DNA of 64,000 bases from Anniella stebbinsi. Its lineage: Eukaryota > Chordata > Lepidosauria > Squamata > Anniellidae. The stretch spans positions 11,062,001 to 11,126,000 of the forward strand of contig JARDYH010000003.1 of NCBI GenBank assembly GCA_029215795.1. The letters are read 5' to 3'. Under the pieces are notes generated by a model. It searched no databases. It was not told the DNA's origin and saw nothing but the letters and a program-made list of their open reading frames with translations. Both the position numbers and the translations under genes were made by a program. This document shows positions 30,547-40,437 of the stretch, one piece after another (positions within the stretch are counted from its first letter, which is position 1; each line of letters opens with the position of its first letter).

Positions 30547-31114
30547 ACTGTATGCACCAAACAGTGCAGCCAAAAGGCACCTTCAGGGGCTCCCAATGCT
30601 TCCACTGAGAAGGCTTTGTGCAGCTATTCTGGCTTTTCCATAAGAAAAATATAGTGGAAAAAGCAATTGGACAACGCGGCAGGGTTTTGAGTGAAAGGCA
30701 ACAATGTTGGGTCCCATTTTCCCAACCCCCATAAAACTCTGTGAATCGGGCAGGGCGACCACATGATAAAAGCTTTTCCTCCTTCCCTTTCGTAGGGGTA
30801 CAATTCTATGCACGTTTAGAAAGAAAAAAAAAGTCCTGCAACTCTCAACATTTCCCCCAGCCACTCATGCTCGCTGAAAAATGCTGGGAGTTGTAGAATG
30901 TTTTTCTTAGACTGCCAGAATGCTGAGGAATGCTGGGAACGGTAGGGTTTTTTTCTTCTTTTTCTAAACATGCATGAGATTGTACCCTTCATTTTTTGTT
31001 TCGTTTCATATGGTAAGAAAAAAGACAGAAGTAGTAAATAAGAGGGCTACAAATGGAGGACTCTGTGAATTAAGCAGGCTGATGGTTCAATAAGAGCCTT
31101 GCTTGGAAGCACCC
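30547..31114. other. Unclassified stretch
   Basis: Words AATGCTGGGAGTTGTAG and AATGCTGAGGAATGCTGGGA at 30880-30945 face GCAACTCTCAACATT at about 30838, a weak foldback. No gene. Confidence 0.35.
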
Positions 31115-31215
31115 CTAGACTGCAATCCTATGCCTATTAGCTTGTGGGGTAAGTCCCACTGAATTCTATGGGGCTTACTTCTGAGTAGGCATATATGGGA
31201 TAGCACTGTGAATCT
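31115..31215. repeat. Hairpin repeat, AAGTCCCACTGA family
   Basis: TGCAATCCTATGCCTATTAG, AAGTCCCACTGAATTCTATG and GGGGCTTACTTCTGAGTAGG; the two halves are partial inverted copies. Confidence 0.55.
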
Positions 31216-31375
31216 TTCACTTGAGAGGGTGCAACTAGATGAGGGTGCTTCCAGATGAGGCTTTTATCTGTGCCTTGTTCACAGAATTTTACCAGGGTGT
31301 CCATTTGTAACACTCCCGTGTTTTCCCTCTGCTTGTTCCATAGGTTCCCTGTGTCTGGCAAAGTTTACAAGCAAA

Positions 31376-31875
31376 TCATAGGAAGCTGCCTCATACTAAG
31401 TCAGACCATGGGTCCACCTAGGCCAGTTATTACTAACATGGGACTAGCAGTGGCTCTCCAGGGTTTGTTTATTTCTTTGTTTATTTATTTATTTACAACA
31501 TTTCTTGGCCGCCTTTCAGGGCAGAAGCCCTCCCAAGGCAGCTTATGACAATATGTAAAAACAGTATAAAGATTAAAAGCAATAAAAACTTACGCAGTAA
31601 AATATCAGTTAAAAGCAATAAAAGCTAACAGTAAAAACTAACAGTAAAATCATCAAGGGCAATAGCAGCAAAACCGTACTCATTTATGAGAAGGCCATGG
31701 CAAAATATGATGTTTTTAAGGCCTTTCTAAAAGCCCGCAAGGATGGTGCATGGCGGACCTCTGATGGGAGTTTGTTCTACAGGTGTGGGGTTTCAGGCAG
31801 GAGTATTTCCTGCCCTACTTGGATCAGAGACCTGGAACCCTCTGCATGCAAAGCAGGTGCTCTACTGTATACGTT
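31376..31875 (-). mobile_element. tRNA-Ala-like SINE, minus strand, split by L2
   Basis: Left part AGGAAGCTGCCTCATACTAAG to CTCTCCAGGG; right part TTTCAGGCAGGAGTATTTCC to CTGCATGCAAAGCAGGTGC. The right end is the complement of a head like tRNA-Ala(TGC) (GCTTTGCATGCAG). An L2-type fragment separates them. Confidence 0.8.
31462..31786 (-). mobile_element. L2-like LINE fragment nested in SINE
   Basis: TTTATTTATTTATTTACAACA and GGCCGCCTTTCAGGG are the antisense 3' end, followed by an A-rich region and AAGGCCTTTCTAAAAGCCCG. It lies exactly between two halves of the SINE. Confidence 0.7.
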
Positions 31876-31884
31876 TGTGTGTGG

Positions 31885-32290
31885 TGGTGTGGAAAAGGGA
31901 CTTAATCTTTCCACTGCTGCCCAGTTTTCCCAGTGAAAACCACATCCCCTGAAATAGTATGGAAGTCTTTGCACCATGAGGGGGAAAAACCAGGTTCCTG
32001 TATGGTTAAACTTCCCATACCCCTTAGCACTTGGCGCCAGGTTGTGATTGGATTCTCCTTCCTCACAGCTGCTGTTAAGCTTTTCATCACCCGATTGTGA
32101 TTCTTTCGATGTTACATCTAGTTTCACTCTGATTAAGTACAGATGCCCCACGCCGGGACAAAATATGAAGAAAGTCTCCCTGAAATAGAAGGCCTACTGA
32201 CAGACTTCAACAATGGCAACACCCAGAAACCAGAGGGAGATTGTTTCTGTTTCCCAGGATACTTGACTGTTGGTGGGCTGGATGTTGCTG
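31885..32290. other. Unclassified stretch
   Basis: Contains GGTTAAACTTCCCATACCCC and AAAACCACATCCCC; part may belong to the dispersed GTTAACCC repeat. No gene. Confidence 0.35.
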
Positions 32291-32301
32291 TTCTCTAACA
32301 C

Positions 32302-32621
32302 TAGGCTGACCATCTGAAAAGGAGGACGGGGCTCACTTAACTTTAACAGTTGTAGAGAAAAGGGAATTTCAGCCAATGTCATTTGTATGCCATTAGTTCC
32401 TGGTGAAATGCCCTCTTCATCACAACAGTTAAAGTTGCAGGCACTATACTGGAGTGACCATATACAAAAGAAGGCAGGGCCCCTGCAACTTTAACTGTTG
32501 TGATGAAGAGGGAATTTCACCAGGAACTCATTGCATACAAATGACACTGGCTGAAATTCCCTTTTCTCTACAACTGTTAAAGTTACATGAGCCCTGTCCT
32601 CCTGTTCGGATGGTCAGCCTA
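32302..32621 (-). mobile_element. hAT-like inverted-dimer MITE, copy e (320 bp)
   Basis: Perfect TCTAACAC duplication at 32294-32301 and 32622-32629. Ends TAGGCTGACCATCTG and CGGATGGTCAGCCTA. The complete unit is 32450-32621 (172 bp); the partial left unit joins through GCACTATAC as in copies d, f and g. Confidence 0.93.
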
Positions 32622-32629
32622 TCTAACAC

Positions 32630-33289
32630 AGATATTTCATAGGAAGAATCTGGTGTTAAAAAAAAAAAAAGTTTGATTTTATCCCTTTAGGCTTGAATCA
32701 AGACGATGGTTTTCTGATCCACTACAGGTGTTAAATTAGCAATGGTAAAATGATTGTATTATCAATTACTGCTGTTCACTCGCTCATTTTAAGCTTTGTG
32801 TGGAATTGTCACTGGTTATGCTTTTTGTATTTCATGGCCATCTGGCTGCACTGTTTATATATTTTCTTGATACGTGTGTGTGTGTGTGTGTATATCTGTA
32901 TCTATAAACAGAAAGATACATGCACATGCTGGCCATTGAGGGCAATACTTCATGCATCTGAAGTTTGTTCTAGTTTATGCCATGATAAACGTGTTAAGTT
33001 GTTTCAACCCCAGCATCTCCTTTTCTAGAAGTTAAGCATGTCATGTATATATCTGAATATTGGTTAAAAAAATAAAGCTATGAGTCAGGCATTTCCAGAT
33101 CCAAATCTTACATTTATTGGGCTGCTCATAATCATTAAATATGATCATTGTCATGGTGGTCCAATGGTTAAAAATGTTCAGGGCTCACACCCCGTGTGGC
33201 CCTGGGCAATTCACTGGCCTGGTTTGCACGTAATGTGACACCACCATGGGTGAATGAAGAAATAAGTGATCTCTGCTGCAGCAAACCAT
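32630..33289. other. Unclassified AT-rich stretch
   Basis: A-run at 32659-32670 and a (GT)n at 32873-32892. A degraded tRNA-like word, GTGGTCCAATGGTTA, at about 33157 may be a SINE remnant. No gene. Confidence 0.4.
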
Positions 33290-33429
33290 CTCAGTCTTGT
33301 GTTCTAATCCTAACGTGTTTGCTCAGAAACAAGTAAGTGCTTCTAAGTAAATGGGCTTAGGAATACATTCTTATAGCCTGGTTTTATCTGTGTTTGCCCA
33401 AAGAGAAGTCCCAGTAAGTTTAGTGGGAA

Positions 33430-33625
33430 AGAACCACAGCTCAGTGCAGTGGTAGAGCCCATGTTTTGCATGCCAAAGATCCAGTTAAAAAGGACCTCAG
33501 ATAGCAGGTGATGGAAAAGGCTTTTGTCTGAGACCCTGGAGTGTTGCTGCCTGTCAGAGTAGACAATCCTGGTCCAGATGAACAAATAGCCTGACCTAAT
33601 TTAAGACAGTTTCCTATATTCCTCT
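33430..33625 (+). mobile_element. tRNA-Ala-like SINE
   Basis: CAGCTCAGTGCAGTGGTAGAGC is the A-box region, and TTTTGCATGCCAAAGATCC sits where a tRNA-Ala(TGC) anticodon arm would be. The B box is degraded. The body GATGGAAAAGGCTTTTGTCTG leads to GACAGTTTCCTATATTCC. The decay of the B box and the attached body rule out a functional tRNA gene. Confidence 0.78.
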
Positions 33626-33642
33626 AAAATAAGGGACTCTTT

Positions 33643-33981
33643 ACATTAAGATGAAATCACGTTGCTTACCCAGGGCATTTGTGCTTCCTGCTTTTTTGGC
33701 GCAATTGTTATGGGTTGCATTACATGGAGAGTGGCAGCTACATGGTTTGAATTGAATACTTCCCCTCTGTTCACTTCTGTTGAGACAATGCCATCTAGTG
33801 GCTGAAGATCCTGCTTTTTCCCAGCTATTGCCACTGTAAGAGTGGTTCTTTTCATGGAGGAATTTCTAAAGATACCAAAGGAGATGTCCTGGTTGTTCAT
33901 GATGTCATTTAAATGACCACAAACTTCCGTGAGTGGCGAATCATGGGCGTGCAAGAAATCGCTCTTGTAAAGAAACTCTTA
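33643..33981 (+). mobile_element. CTCTACATTAAG element (Harbinger-like relative)
   Basis: Starts GGGACTCTTTACATTAAG and ends AAATCGCTCTTGTAAAGAAACTC. The reversed right end, CTTTACAAGAGCGATTTC, shares TACAAGAGCGATTT with the five 346-bp MITEs. Non-coding, 339 bp, with another copy at 26788. Confidence 0.72.
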
Positions 33982-34024
33982 GTGTGCATAGGACCACAGT
34001 CGAAACAGTATATTAGAAGGTCAG

Positions 34025-34200
34025 TTAAGAGTTTATTTAAGTGTTTTATTGGTGTTTTATTGGTATTTTAATGATGTATCGGTTTTATGTGCTTTTAATC
34101 AGTTTTGTATTTTGTGTTTAATGCTGTTCCCCGCCTCGATCCGTTGGGAGAGGCGGGTAATAAATAAATAAATATTATTATTATTATTATTATTATTATT
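34025..34200 (+). mobile_element. L2-like LINE 3' tail
   Basis: TATTTTGTGTTTAATGCTG, CCTCGATCCGTTGGGAGAGG and GGCGGGTAATAAATAAATAAA, then (ATT)n to 34200. This is the 3' end of the L2-type group. Confidence 0.75.
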
Positions 34201-34204
34201 AGAG

Positions 34205-34295
34205 GTGGCCATCATGCAATCTGATCCTATGTGTGTTTACTCAGAAGTAAGCCCCCCTGAGTTCAATAAGGCTTACTATAGGAATGTTTGCAGAA
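34205..34295. repeat. Hairpin repeat, AAGTCCCACTGA family
   Basis: GTGTGTTTACTCAGAAGTAAG and GAGTTCAATAAGGCTTACTA follow the consensus order. Confidence 0.55.
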
Positions 34296-35160
34296 GATTT
34301 CACCTTTACATGCATACTGCTAGAAGCCAGGCTCTGACTCCACTTTTTGAACCTTCAGGATCGCAGTATATGCTCATTTGGGAGGCAGCATATGCCCCTT
34401 GTGCTGTTTTGTTCAATCATGGATGCTAGAACCTTAAAAAAGAAATAGTGAAAGCTTATGTTCTTAGGAAGTCATAATCTGAAGCTAAAGTCATCTGCAC
34501 CGTGACGAACTCACGCTCTGTCCTGTGAATTGAGCTGTTCAGTTTTCTGATCCATGAGTTGCACTGTTTGCATCAAAACCAGCTAGCCCTTTTTCTGGAC
34601 AAAGAGTTCAAGCCTTACATTTGGAAGCTGTCCAGCCATGCATTCAACCCTTCAGTCGGTTCATTCCATTCATTCTCCTATGATTATGTTATTGACTTCC
34701 CCTTCCCTCCCTCCACCACAAACAGCAAAGCTATAGAAAATGTTTTGAATAAAGCTGTCACATCACTCACTTGGCAGGACATTTTTATTATATTGTTAAC
34801 GTGAATGCAGAACACAGCCAGGGCAGGAGAACCTAGTGATCCTCCAGTGCTAAGGTTTGTCACATGAGCAATCAGATATGTTCCTCTCTGGTATTCATGA
34901 GACTATTAAGGACTATTTTAATTAACAAGAGAAGTGGCTAATTACCCTGTGGTTTTTAAAAAAGTTCCATGGGAAATGAAACCTCATAATGCTACAGGTG
35001 GTTCATCCTTGGGAAGATGAGACCATGATAGCCCATAATAGGAGCTTTCAAATGGTGGCACTGCCTCTTATTTCAACTCCCTCCCAAGTGAATCCCACCA
35101 ACTTTAGATTGCCAACTTGTACAGCCCCCTTTTGTGCGAGCCTTCCACAATGGCTTGATC
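34296..35160. other. Low-repeat stretch, possible conserved island at 34860-34990
   Basis: No repeats with ends. 34860-34990 includes GCAATCAGATATG, ATTCATGAGACTATTAAGG, TTTTAATTAACAAG and GGCTAATTACCCTG, with several TAAT cores. The stretch would merit alignment. Confidence 0.35.
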
Positions 35161-35167
35161 TGGAACA

Positions 35168-35445
35168 CAAGCATGGAGGCTGGTAGCTCCCATTCCTGTG
35201 GGGCCGTGAATCCGCTCTGGGTTTCAGTCAGAACTCTAAAGGAGCTATCTAAAGTGCTGAACCCTCTCTCCAAATTGGTTTCAGCACATTAGAGAGCTCC
35301 TTTAGAGTTCCGACTGCTTCTGACTGAAACACGGAACAGATTCACCACCCCTCTGACAGTTGAGCCACCAGCCTCCACTGGTTTTAGAGTTCTGACTGAA
35401 ACCCGGAGCGGATTCACCACCTAATTTATATTGGAGCCTCCACTG
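35168..35445. mobile_element. CAGTGGAGG foldback, hAT-like, with duplicated arm
   Basis: CATGGAGGCTGGTAGCTCC at the left and GAGCCACCAGCCTCCACTG at 35366-35381, then a second right arm, GTTTTAGAGTTCTGACTGAA to GGAGCCTCCACTG, ending at 35445. The extra arm suggests a second insertion or a recombination between copies. Confidence 0.75.
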
Positions 35446-36190
35446 TGAACAGCTGACAGTGCTTATTCCCATGCTGTGAAAAGTCCTGCCGTCTGATTTC
35501 TGCAGATCAAACTGTTAGGGAAGCACAGGAGCAGGTTGGGTGATTCCTTTTTCCAATCAGATGACAATCTTATGTTGAGTCAGAGCAGTCATATTCCCAT
35601 AATCAGAGAGTTTAGCTGGTGAACAACGATGTCACAGAGTGTTACCCACTGCAGGGCCCATAACAGCCTCCTATGCCTTCAAGTAGTTTTGCCACAGAGC
35701 AAAGCAGCAATGATGGGGGCAAGAGGTAGGCCAGAGCCTAGGCCCAACTCTGCACCACAACCAGGCCCACAGGTCCTCTTGCTCCTGTCTGGACATCCAC
35801 AATCTCTGTGTCACTTCTGACACCACGTGCCATGCCAGGACACATGGCATGCAGGGGAGAAAACCCTCCCCTGCGCATCGCAAACACAAACAGGAATCAG
35901 GTGCGAGATGAGCGATGAGATGCTATTTGGAAAATCTCCGTGATTTCGAACATCGAACATCAATCATTTGCCCAAACTTGGAGTGGACCCTTTGAAAAGA
36001 ATAGAACTTTGTCATGATTAACTTTCCCGTTTGATTTCATTGGATCTTCTCTAAGGATCCAACCCGGAATATTTAATATTATTTTAAAATGTATAAAAAT
36101 AAAGGACCACTCTTTGTCAGTTACCCCAGTGCCTTCGCACTCATTGGCCAAAATGATGGAAGGCGGGAACAAGTTCCCTTCTTAATGAGC
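35446..36190. other. Unclassified stretch
   Basis: A CATGCCAGGACACATGGCATG palindrome lies near 35829-35849. No gene recognised. Confidence 0.4.
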
Positions 36191-36195
36191 CATTG

Positions 36196-36357
36196 AGCGT
36201 CATCATACGGGAGGTTTAATGCACATCTGCCGGGACTTTGATCCACTTTTTCAGGGCGAGAGGACAGCACGACGGGGACGACGTCATGACAGTCCAGTGC
36301 TGAAAAAGTGGATCAAAGTTGTGGCAGATGTGCATTAAACTTCCCGTGTGATGATGC
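36196..36357. mobile_element. Near-palindromic foldback MITE (162 bp)
   Basis: AGCGTCATCATACGGGAGG and TTTGATCCACTTTTTCAG face CTGAAAAAGTGGATCAAA and CTTCCCGTGTGATGATGCT. Arms of about 60 bp are separated by about 45 bp that include GACGTC. The transcript could fold into one long hairpin. No coding. Confidence 0.82.
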
Positions 36358-36889
36358 TAATTGGGTAGAATTCTACTTCCACAAATAAAAGGACTAGAGG
36401 CTTAGCACCAAACTTACACGTGACACTAAATACGTGTGTGTAGTATCTAATGTGAATGGTTTTTATTCTTTAAATAGCATTTGCACACGGACGGGTGGAT
36501 GGCAGGCACAGAAGTACTGGGGGGGAGGTCCCCCTGCACACCATGCTCCTGTGAAAATCCCCCTCTACATTTCCCTATCTTTTTCAAAATGGCACTTAGG
36601 GGTACAGTTCCTCTGAATGTGGAGGTTCCATTAGCTATCAATAGCTAAATAGCTATCATTTGACTTTGTGCCCCATACATTTGTCCAGTCCTTTTTAAAA
36701 AGAAAGGCCTCTACTCTAAATAGCCATTATCAAGTCTTGCGGAAGTAGAGGTTCCATTTAAGTTCATTATGTGTTGCAGTACGAAGGACATCTGTTGATC
36801 CAGCTTGATCCTACTCCTGTTCGGTGCCAAATGGACATCTAATCAAGATGGCTCCTGTATGGTCCAGCTCCAGTTGGGATATGCAGGAT

Positions 36890-37240
36890 GTTGTCTATAC
36901 ACATCCAAAAGCCCTGGGGTGGCTGTGCCATGCTGCAATGCAGCAGCCACCTCGCAACCATCACAGGGCTTTCCTGCAAAGCTACGAAGCAAAAAAGTCA
37001 GGGACTTACCCTGACTATTTTCTTCGGAGCAAGGCAAGTACCACACATTCACTGTCTATCCTCACTCTGGAGTCGTGGTCGGGCAGATGGCGACCCCCAA
37101 TTGGTCGCCATCTGCCCAGGCTAAGGGCAGGGTGTGGGCCCAGCCTCCGGAACCCCCACACTTTCACAGCTGTGTCAGGATTAGCTGCCATCACCCCGAT
37201 GCAGCAAAAGCGTGGGGGTTTGCTTTTCACGGCAGCAACC
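36890..37240. mobile_element. Second copy of the MITE nested at 22691
   Basis: TTGTCTATACACATCC, GGGGTGGCTGTGCCATGCTG, GGGCTTTCCTGCAAAGCTAC and AGTCAGGGACTTAC follow the same order as in 22691-22965. Borders are approximate. Overlapping 36824-37261 and 36888-37124 frames have no domain. Confidence 0.6.
37081..37117. repeat. Perfect 15-bp-arm hairpin
   Basis: GGGCAGATGGCGACC and GGTCGCCATCTGCCC are exact inverted copies around CCCAATT. Confidence 0.92.
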
Positions 37241-38055
37241 AGGGTAGAAAATGAGGTCTAGAATTCAGGAACCACTGTTGTTACCACAGACATCTTGACA
37301 GCATCTCTAGCTACTCAGCAACCCTCTTCCTCTTTTACACAGGTAGGCGGAGTCCAGACTATGTTAAAGAACATTCACCAAATGTGCATTTTGACTCTGA
37401 GTTATTTCTCAAATAGGATGGCCTTTTTTCGTTGTTCGTCCCTGTGGCACTGGCAACAGAATGAACATTTTTTTATTTTGGGCCCGGCATAGACTAACCT
37501 GGGGCAGTGAGGAGGGGAAAAATCATGCCTCTATCCATTTTCTACTTTCTCAGTTGCATCCTGCAGATGGTATTTGCTTAGCGTGCCGAGGTGTTGTTCA
37601 GCTTAATTAAGCATTCTGTGCAAAATATTTTCAGATCCTAGAATAAGAGACCCCACACAGAGAAGCTCATCACGAGAAGAATGAGGCAGCTGCCTATTTT
37701 TAATCCATCGAATATTTACCATTATTATTTAATTATGTATTGCAATAAATATTCTGCCATGCTGCTCAGTAGGAGCTGAGGCATAAGCTTAAATACTTTG
37801 GGCATATCATGCTGTTGGAGTCCTATGCACACTTACCTGGGAGTAAGTGCCATGTAATACAATGGGACTTAGTTCTGAATAAAGATGCATAAGACAGTAA
37901 AGTTTTGTGCTGTTTTGTGTGTTTGCTAGGATAGTCATACCCTGCATACACAGGCAACATTTGGTTTATGAATGATTTCTTGAGTCATTTTCTGTGCCTC
38001 CTACAGACTCTAGAATTTGGGGTTCTTGGCTATTCTATTCCTTATGATTGCAAAG
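37241..38055. other. Low-repeat stretch
   Basis: 37600-37720 (GCTTAATTAAGCATTC and neighbours) has no repeat signature. A hairpin repeat of the AAGTCCCACTGA family lies at 37810-37895 (CACTTACCTGGGAGTAAG and GGGACTTAGTTC). No gene. Confidence 0.4.
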
Positions 38056-38060
38056 TAAAG

Positions 38061-39036
38061 GTACTGCGGGGCTCAGTCCTGGGCTGAGTGCTTTTCTATG
38101 TTTTTATAAATGATTTGGACGAGGAGGTGCAGGAAATGATTATCAGATTTGCAGATGACACAAAATTGGGTGTGATAGCTAATACCCTGGAAGACAGAAA
38201 CAAACTTCAAGGTGATCTTGGTAGGCTGGAGCGCTAGGCTGAAAAGGTCGGAATGAAATTTAATAGGGATAAATGCCAAGTACTACACCTAGGAAAAAGA
38301 AACCAAATGCACAATTACAAGATGGGGAATACTTGGCTCAGCAATACTATAAGCGAGAAGGATTTTAGAATTGTTGTTCCTGAATATGAGCCAACAGTGT
38401 TATGTGGCTGCAAAAAAAAGGGGGTGGGGGGTGGGGGGTGGGGAGAAAAAGCAAATGCTATTTTGGGCTCCATTAATAGATGTATAGTTTCCAAATCATG
38501 TGAGGTACTGGTTCACCTCTCTTCAGCACTGGTTAGTATTGTGTTCTGGGCACCACACTTCAAGAAGGATGCAGACAATCTGGCACGGGTTCAGAGGAGG
38601 GCAACAAGGATGATCAGGGGTCTGGAAACAAAGTCCTATGAGGAGAGTCTGAAAGAACTAGGCATGTTTAGCCTGGAGAAGACTGAGGGGAGACATGATA
38701 GCACTCTTCAAATACTTGAAAGGTTGTCACACAGAGGAGGGCCAAGATCTCTTCTCAATCATCCCAGAGTGCAGGACACAGAATAACGGGCTCAAGTTAC
38801 AGGAAGCCAGATTCCAGCTGGATGTCAGGAAAAATCTCCTGACTGTTAGAGCAGTAAGACAATGGAACTAATGACCTAGAGAGGTCATGGGCTCTCCCAT
38901 GATAGAGGCCTTCAAGAGGCAGCTGGACAGTGATCTGTCAGGGATGCTTTGACGTGGATTCCTGCATTGAGCAAGGGGTTGGACTCAATGGCCTTATAGG
39001 CCCCTTCCAACTCTACTATTCTATGATTCTATGATG
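38061..39036 (+). mobile_element. CR1-clade LINE subfamily A with RT catalytic region
   Basis: From 38066 the frame reads RGSVLG, a stop, VLFYVFINDLDEEVQ, then RFADDTKLG. FADD (38148-38159) is the reverse-transcriptase catalytic box. It continues with MKFNRDKCQVLHLGKRNQ and, after a G-rich insertion near 38416-38442, [15 protein letters not shown] and [15 protein letters not shown]. The 3' UTR ends CTATGATTCTATGATG. At least two stops and the G-rich insertion make it inactive. It is the longest ORF2 segment in the window. Confidence 0.93.
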
Positions 39037-39098
39037 ATGGAATTATGAGTAGCATGGAGAAAGCAGATTGAGATAAAAAATATTTCATCCCGTCAAGA

Positions 39099-39172
39099 TT
39101 CCTGCATTGAGCAAGGGGTTGGACTCAATGGCCTTATAGGCCCCTTCCTACTATTCCAAGATCCTATGGCTG
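39099..39172 (+). repeat. Extra copy of CR1 3' end
   Basis: ATTCCTGCATTGAGCAAGGG to GGCCCCTTCCTACTATTCC repeats the LINE end at 38958-39026, including its AGCAAGGGG variant. This suggests a local duplication rather than a separate insertion. Confidence 0.75.
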
Positions 39173-39785
39173 AAACATAACAATGCGGTTGTTTTTACAA
39201 TTAGGTACAGGGCAGAAAAGAGGTTTGGAGTTCGGGAACCATTGTTGTTACTACAAAGTTGCAAAGCAGCCCGTCTGCTTGTTTGCAGGATTTGTTTTGC
39301 AGCATAGAAGCAGTAAGTGGGAAAGGGATTGCTTAATCTTCTCTCTATCCAGTTGCTTTCCCTCTGCAATCCCTCCCCCAGCCAAAGAACCTCTGCAACT
39401 CCCTTCCCACAAAGTTCCTTTCATGAGGAAATGTGGCAGTGGAGAGAGGAGGAGCCTTGGGAAACAGTGCAGGTGGAGATGACTGTTAAGTATCTCTCCA
39501 TACACCTTTGTTTGAAGCTACTGGGCGATCTAGATTTGATTTGCAAATTGTCAGGGCTACACTGGCCAAAATGCTCCTTTGCGTTACAAATGCCTCTCCT
39601 GGGCTTTCTCTTCTACATGAGAGAGTGGTGTGAACAGAGGTGAATTATGCCTCATGTGTGAAAATGCCCTCACTATTCAAAGGTAAATCAACGTCTCCTG
39701 TTCTTATCCTCTCTCCTTTCCCTGTTCCTGTTTCCCAAGAAGTATACATTTACATTTCTAAGACAGACTTATAACTTTCTCCCTC
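39173..39785. other. Unclassified stretch
   Basis: Overlapping frames on both strands at 39183-39643 lack motifs. No repeat ends. Confidence 0.4.
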
Positions 39786-39787
39786 CC

Positions 39788-40182
39788 CCATAATACTAGA
39801 ACCCAGGGGGGTCATATCCCATGAAGCTGATTGGTGGGAGATTCAGGACAGATAAAAGGAAGTACTTGTACAAACAGCGGATAGTTAAACTATGGAATTC
39901 ACTACCACAAGATGTGGCGATGGCCACCAATTTGGATGGCTTTAAAAGGGGTTTGGATAAATTCATGGAGGCGAAGGCTATCAATGGCTACTAGTCCTGA
40001 TGGCTATGTGCTACTTCCAGTATCAGAGGCAGTTGCTGGGGAACATGGGTGGGAGGGTTCTGTTGCACCCTGTCCTGCTTGTGGGTCCCTGGTCAACGAC
40101 TGGTTGGCCACTGTGTGAACAGAGTGCTGGACCAGATGGACCCTTGGTCTGATCCAGCCTGGCCTTTCTTATGTTCTTACAT
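39788..40182 (+). mobile_element. CR1-clade LINE subfamily B, 3' end
   Basis: CATGAAGCTGATTGGTGGG, then codons for GRFRTDKRKYLYKQRIVKLW, through GATGGCTATGTGCTACTTCC to CTTTCTTATGTTCTTAC. The last residues of ORF2 plus the full 3' UTR are kept. Confidence 0.9.
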
Positions 40183-40437
40183 TCTTTCGAGGATGGGTTG
40201 CTTGGGATAGAGCCAAGACCATTCAGATTATGTCTATTTCTTAACCTCTCCTCATTCTCCGTTCTAGGAATCTTTTGCAATCCTGGATCTATGATGCCTG
40301 CCAGTAAATGAGCCTGCCAAATCACAAAGAATGTTCGCGATGGGCTTATCATTCCTGCTCCAAAGGAGGACAGAACATACAGACTCTTCCCCAACTGGGG
40401 CCCACCAGCCGTCATGTCTGGGGTGATGGAAGTCATA
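40183..40437. other. Short spacer between two LINE copies
   Basis: No recognisable feature. Confidence 0.35.

Noticed and set aside
33430..33500. Possible tRNA-Ala gene
   Set aside because: The B box is degraded, the acceptor stem cannot pair, and a SINE body follows, so it is a SINE head.
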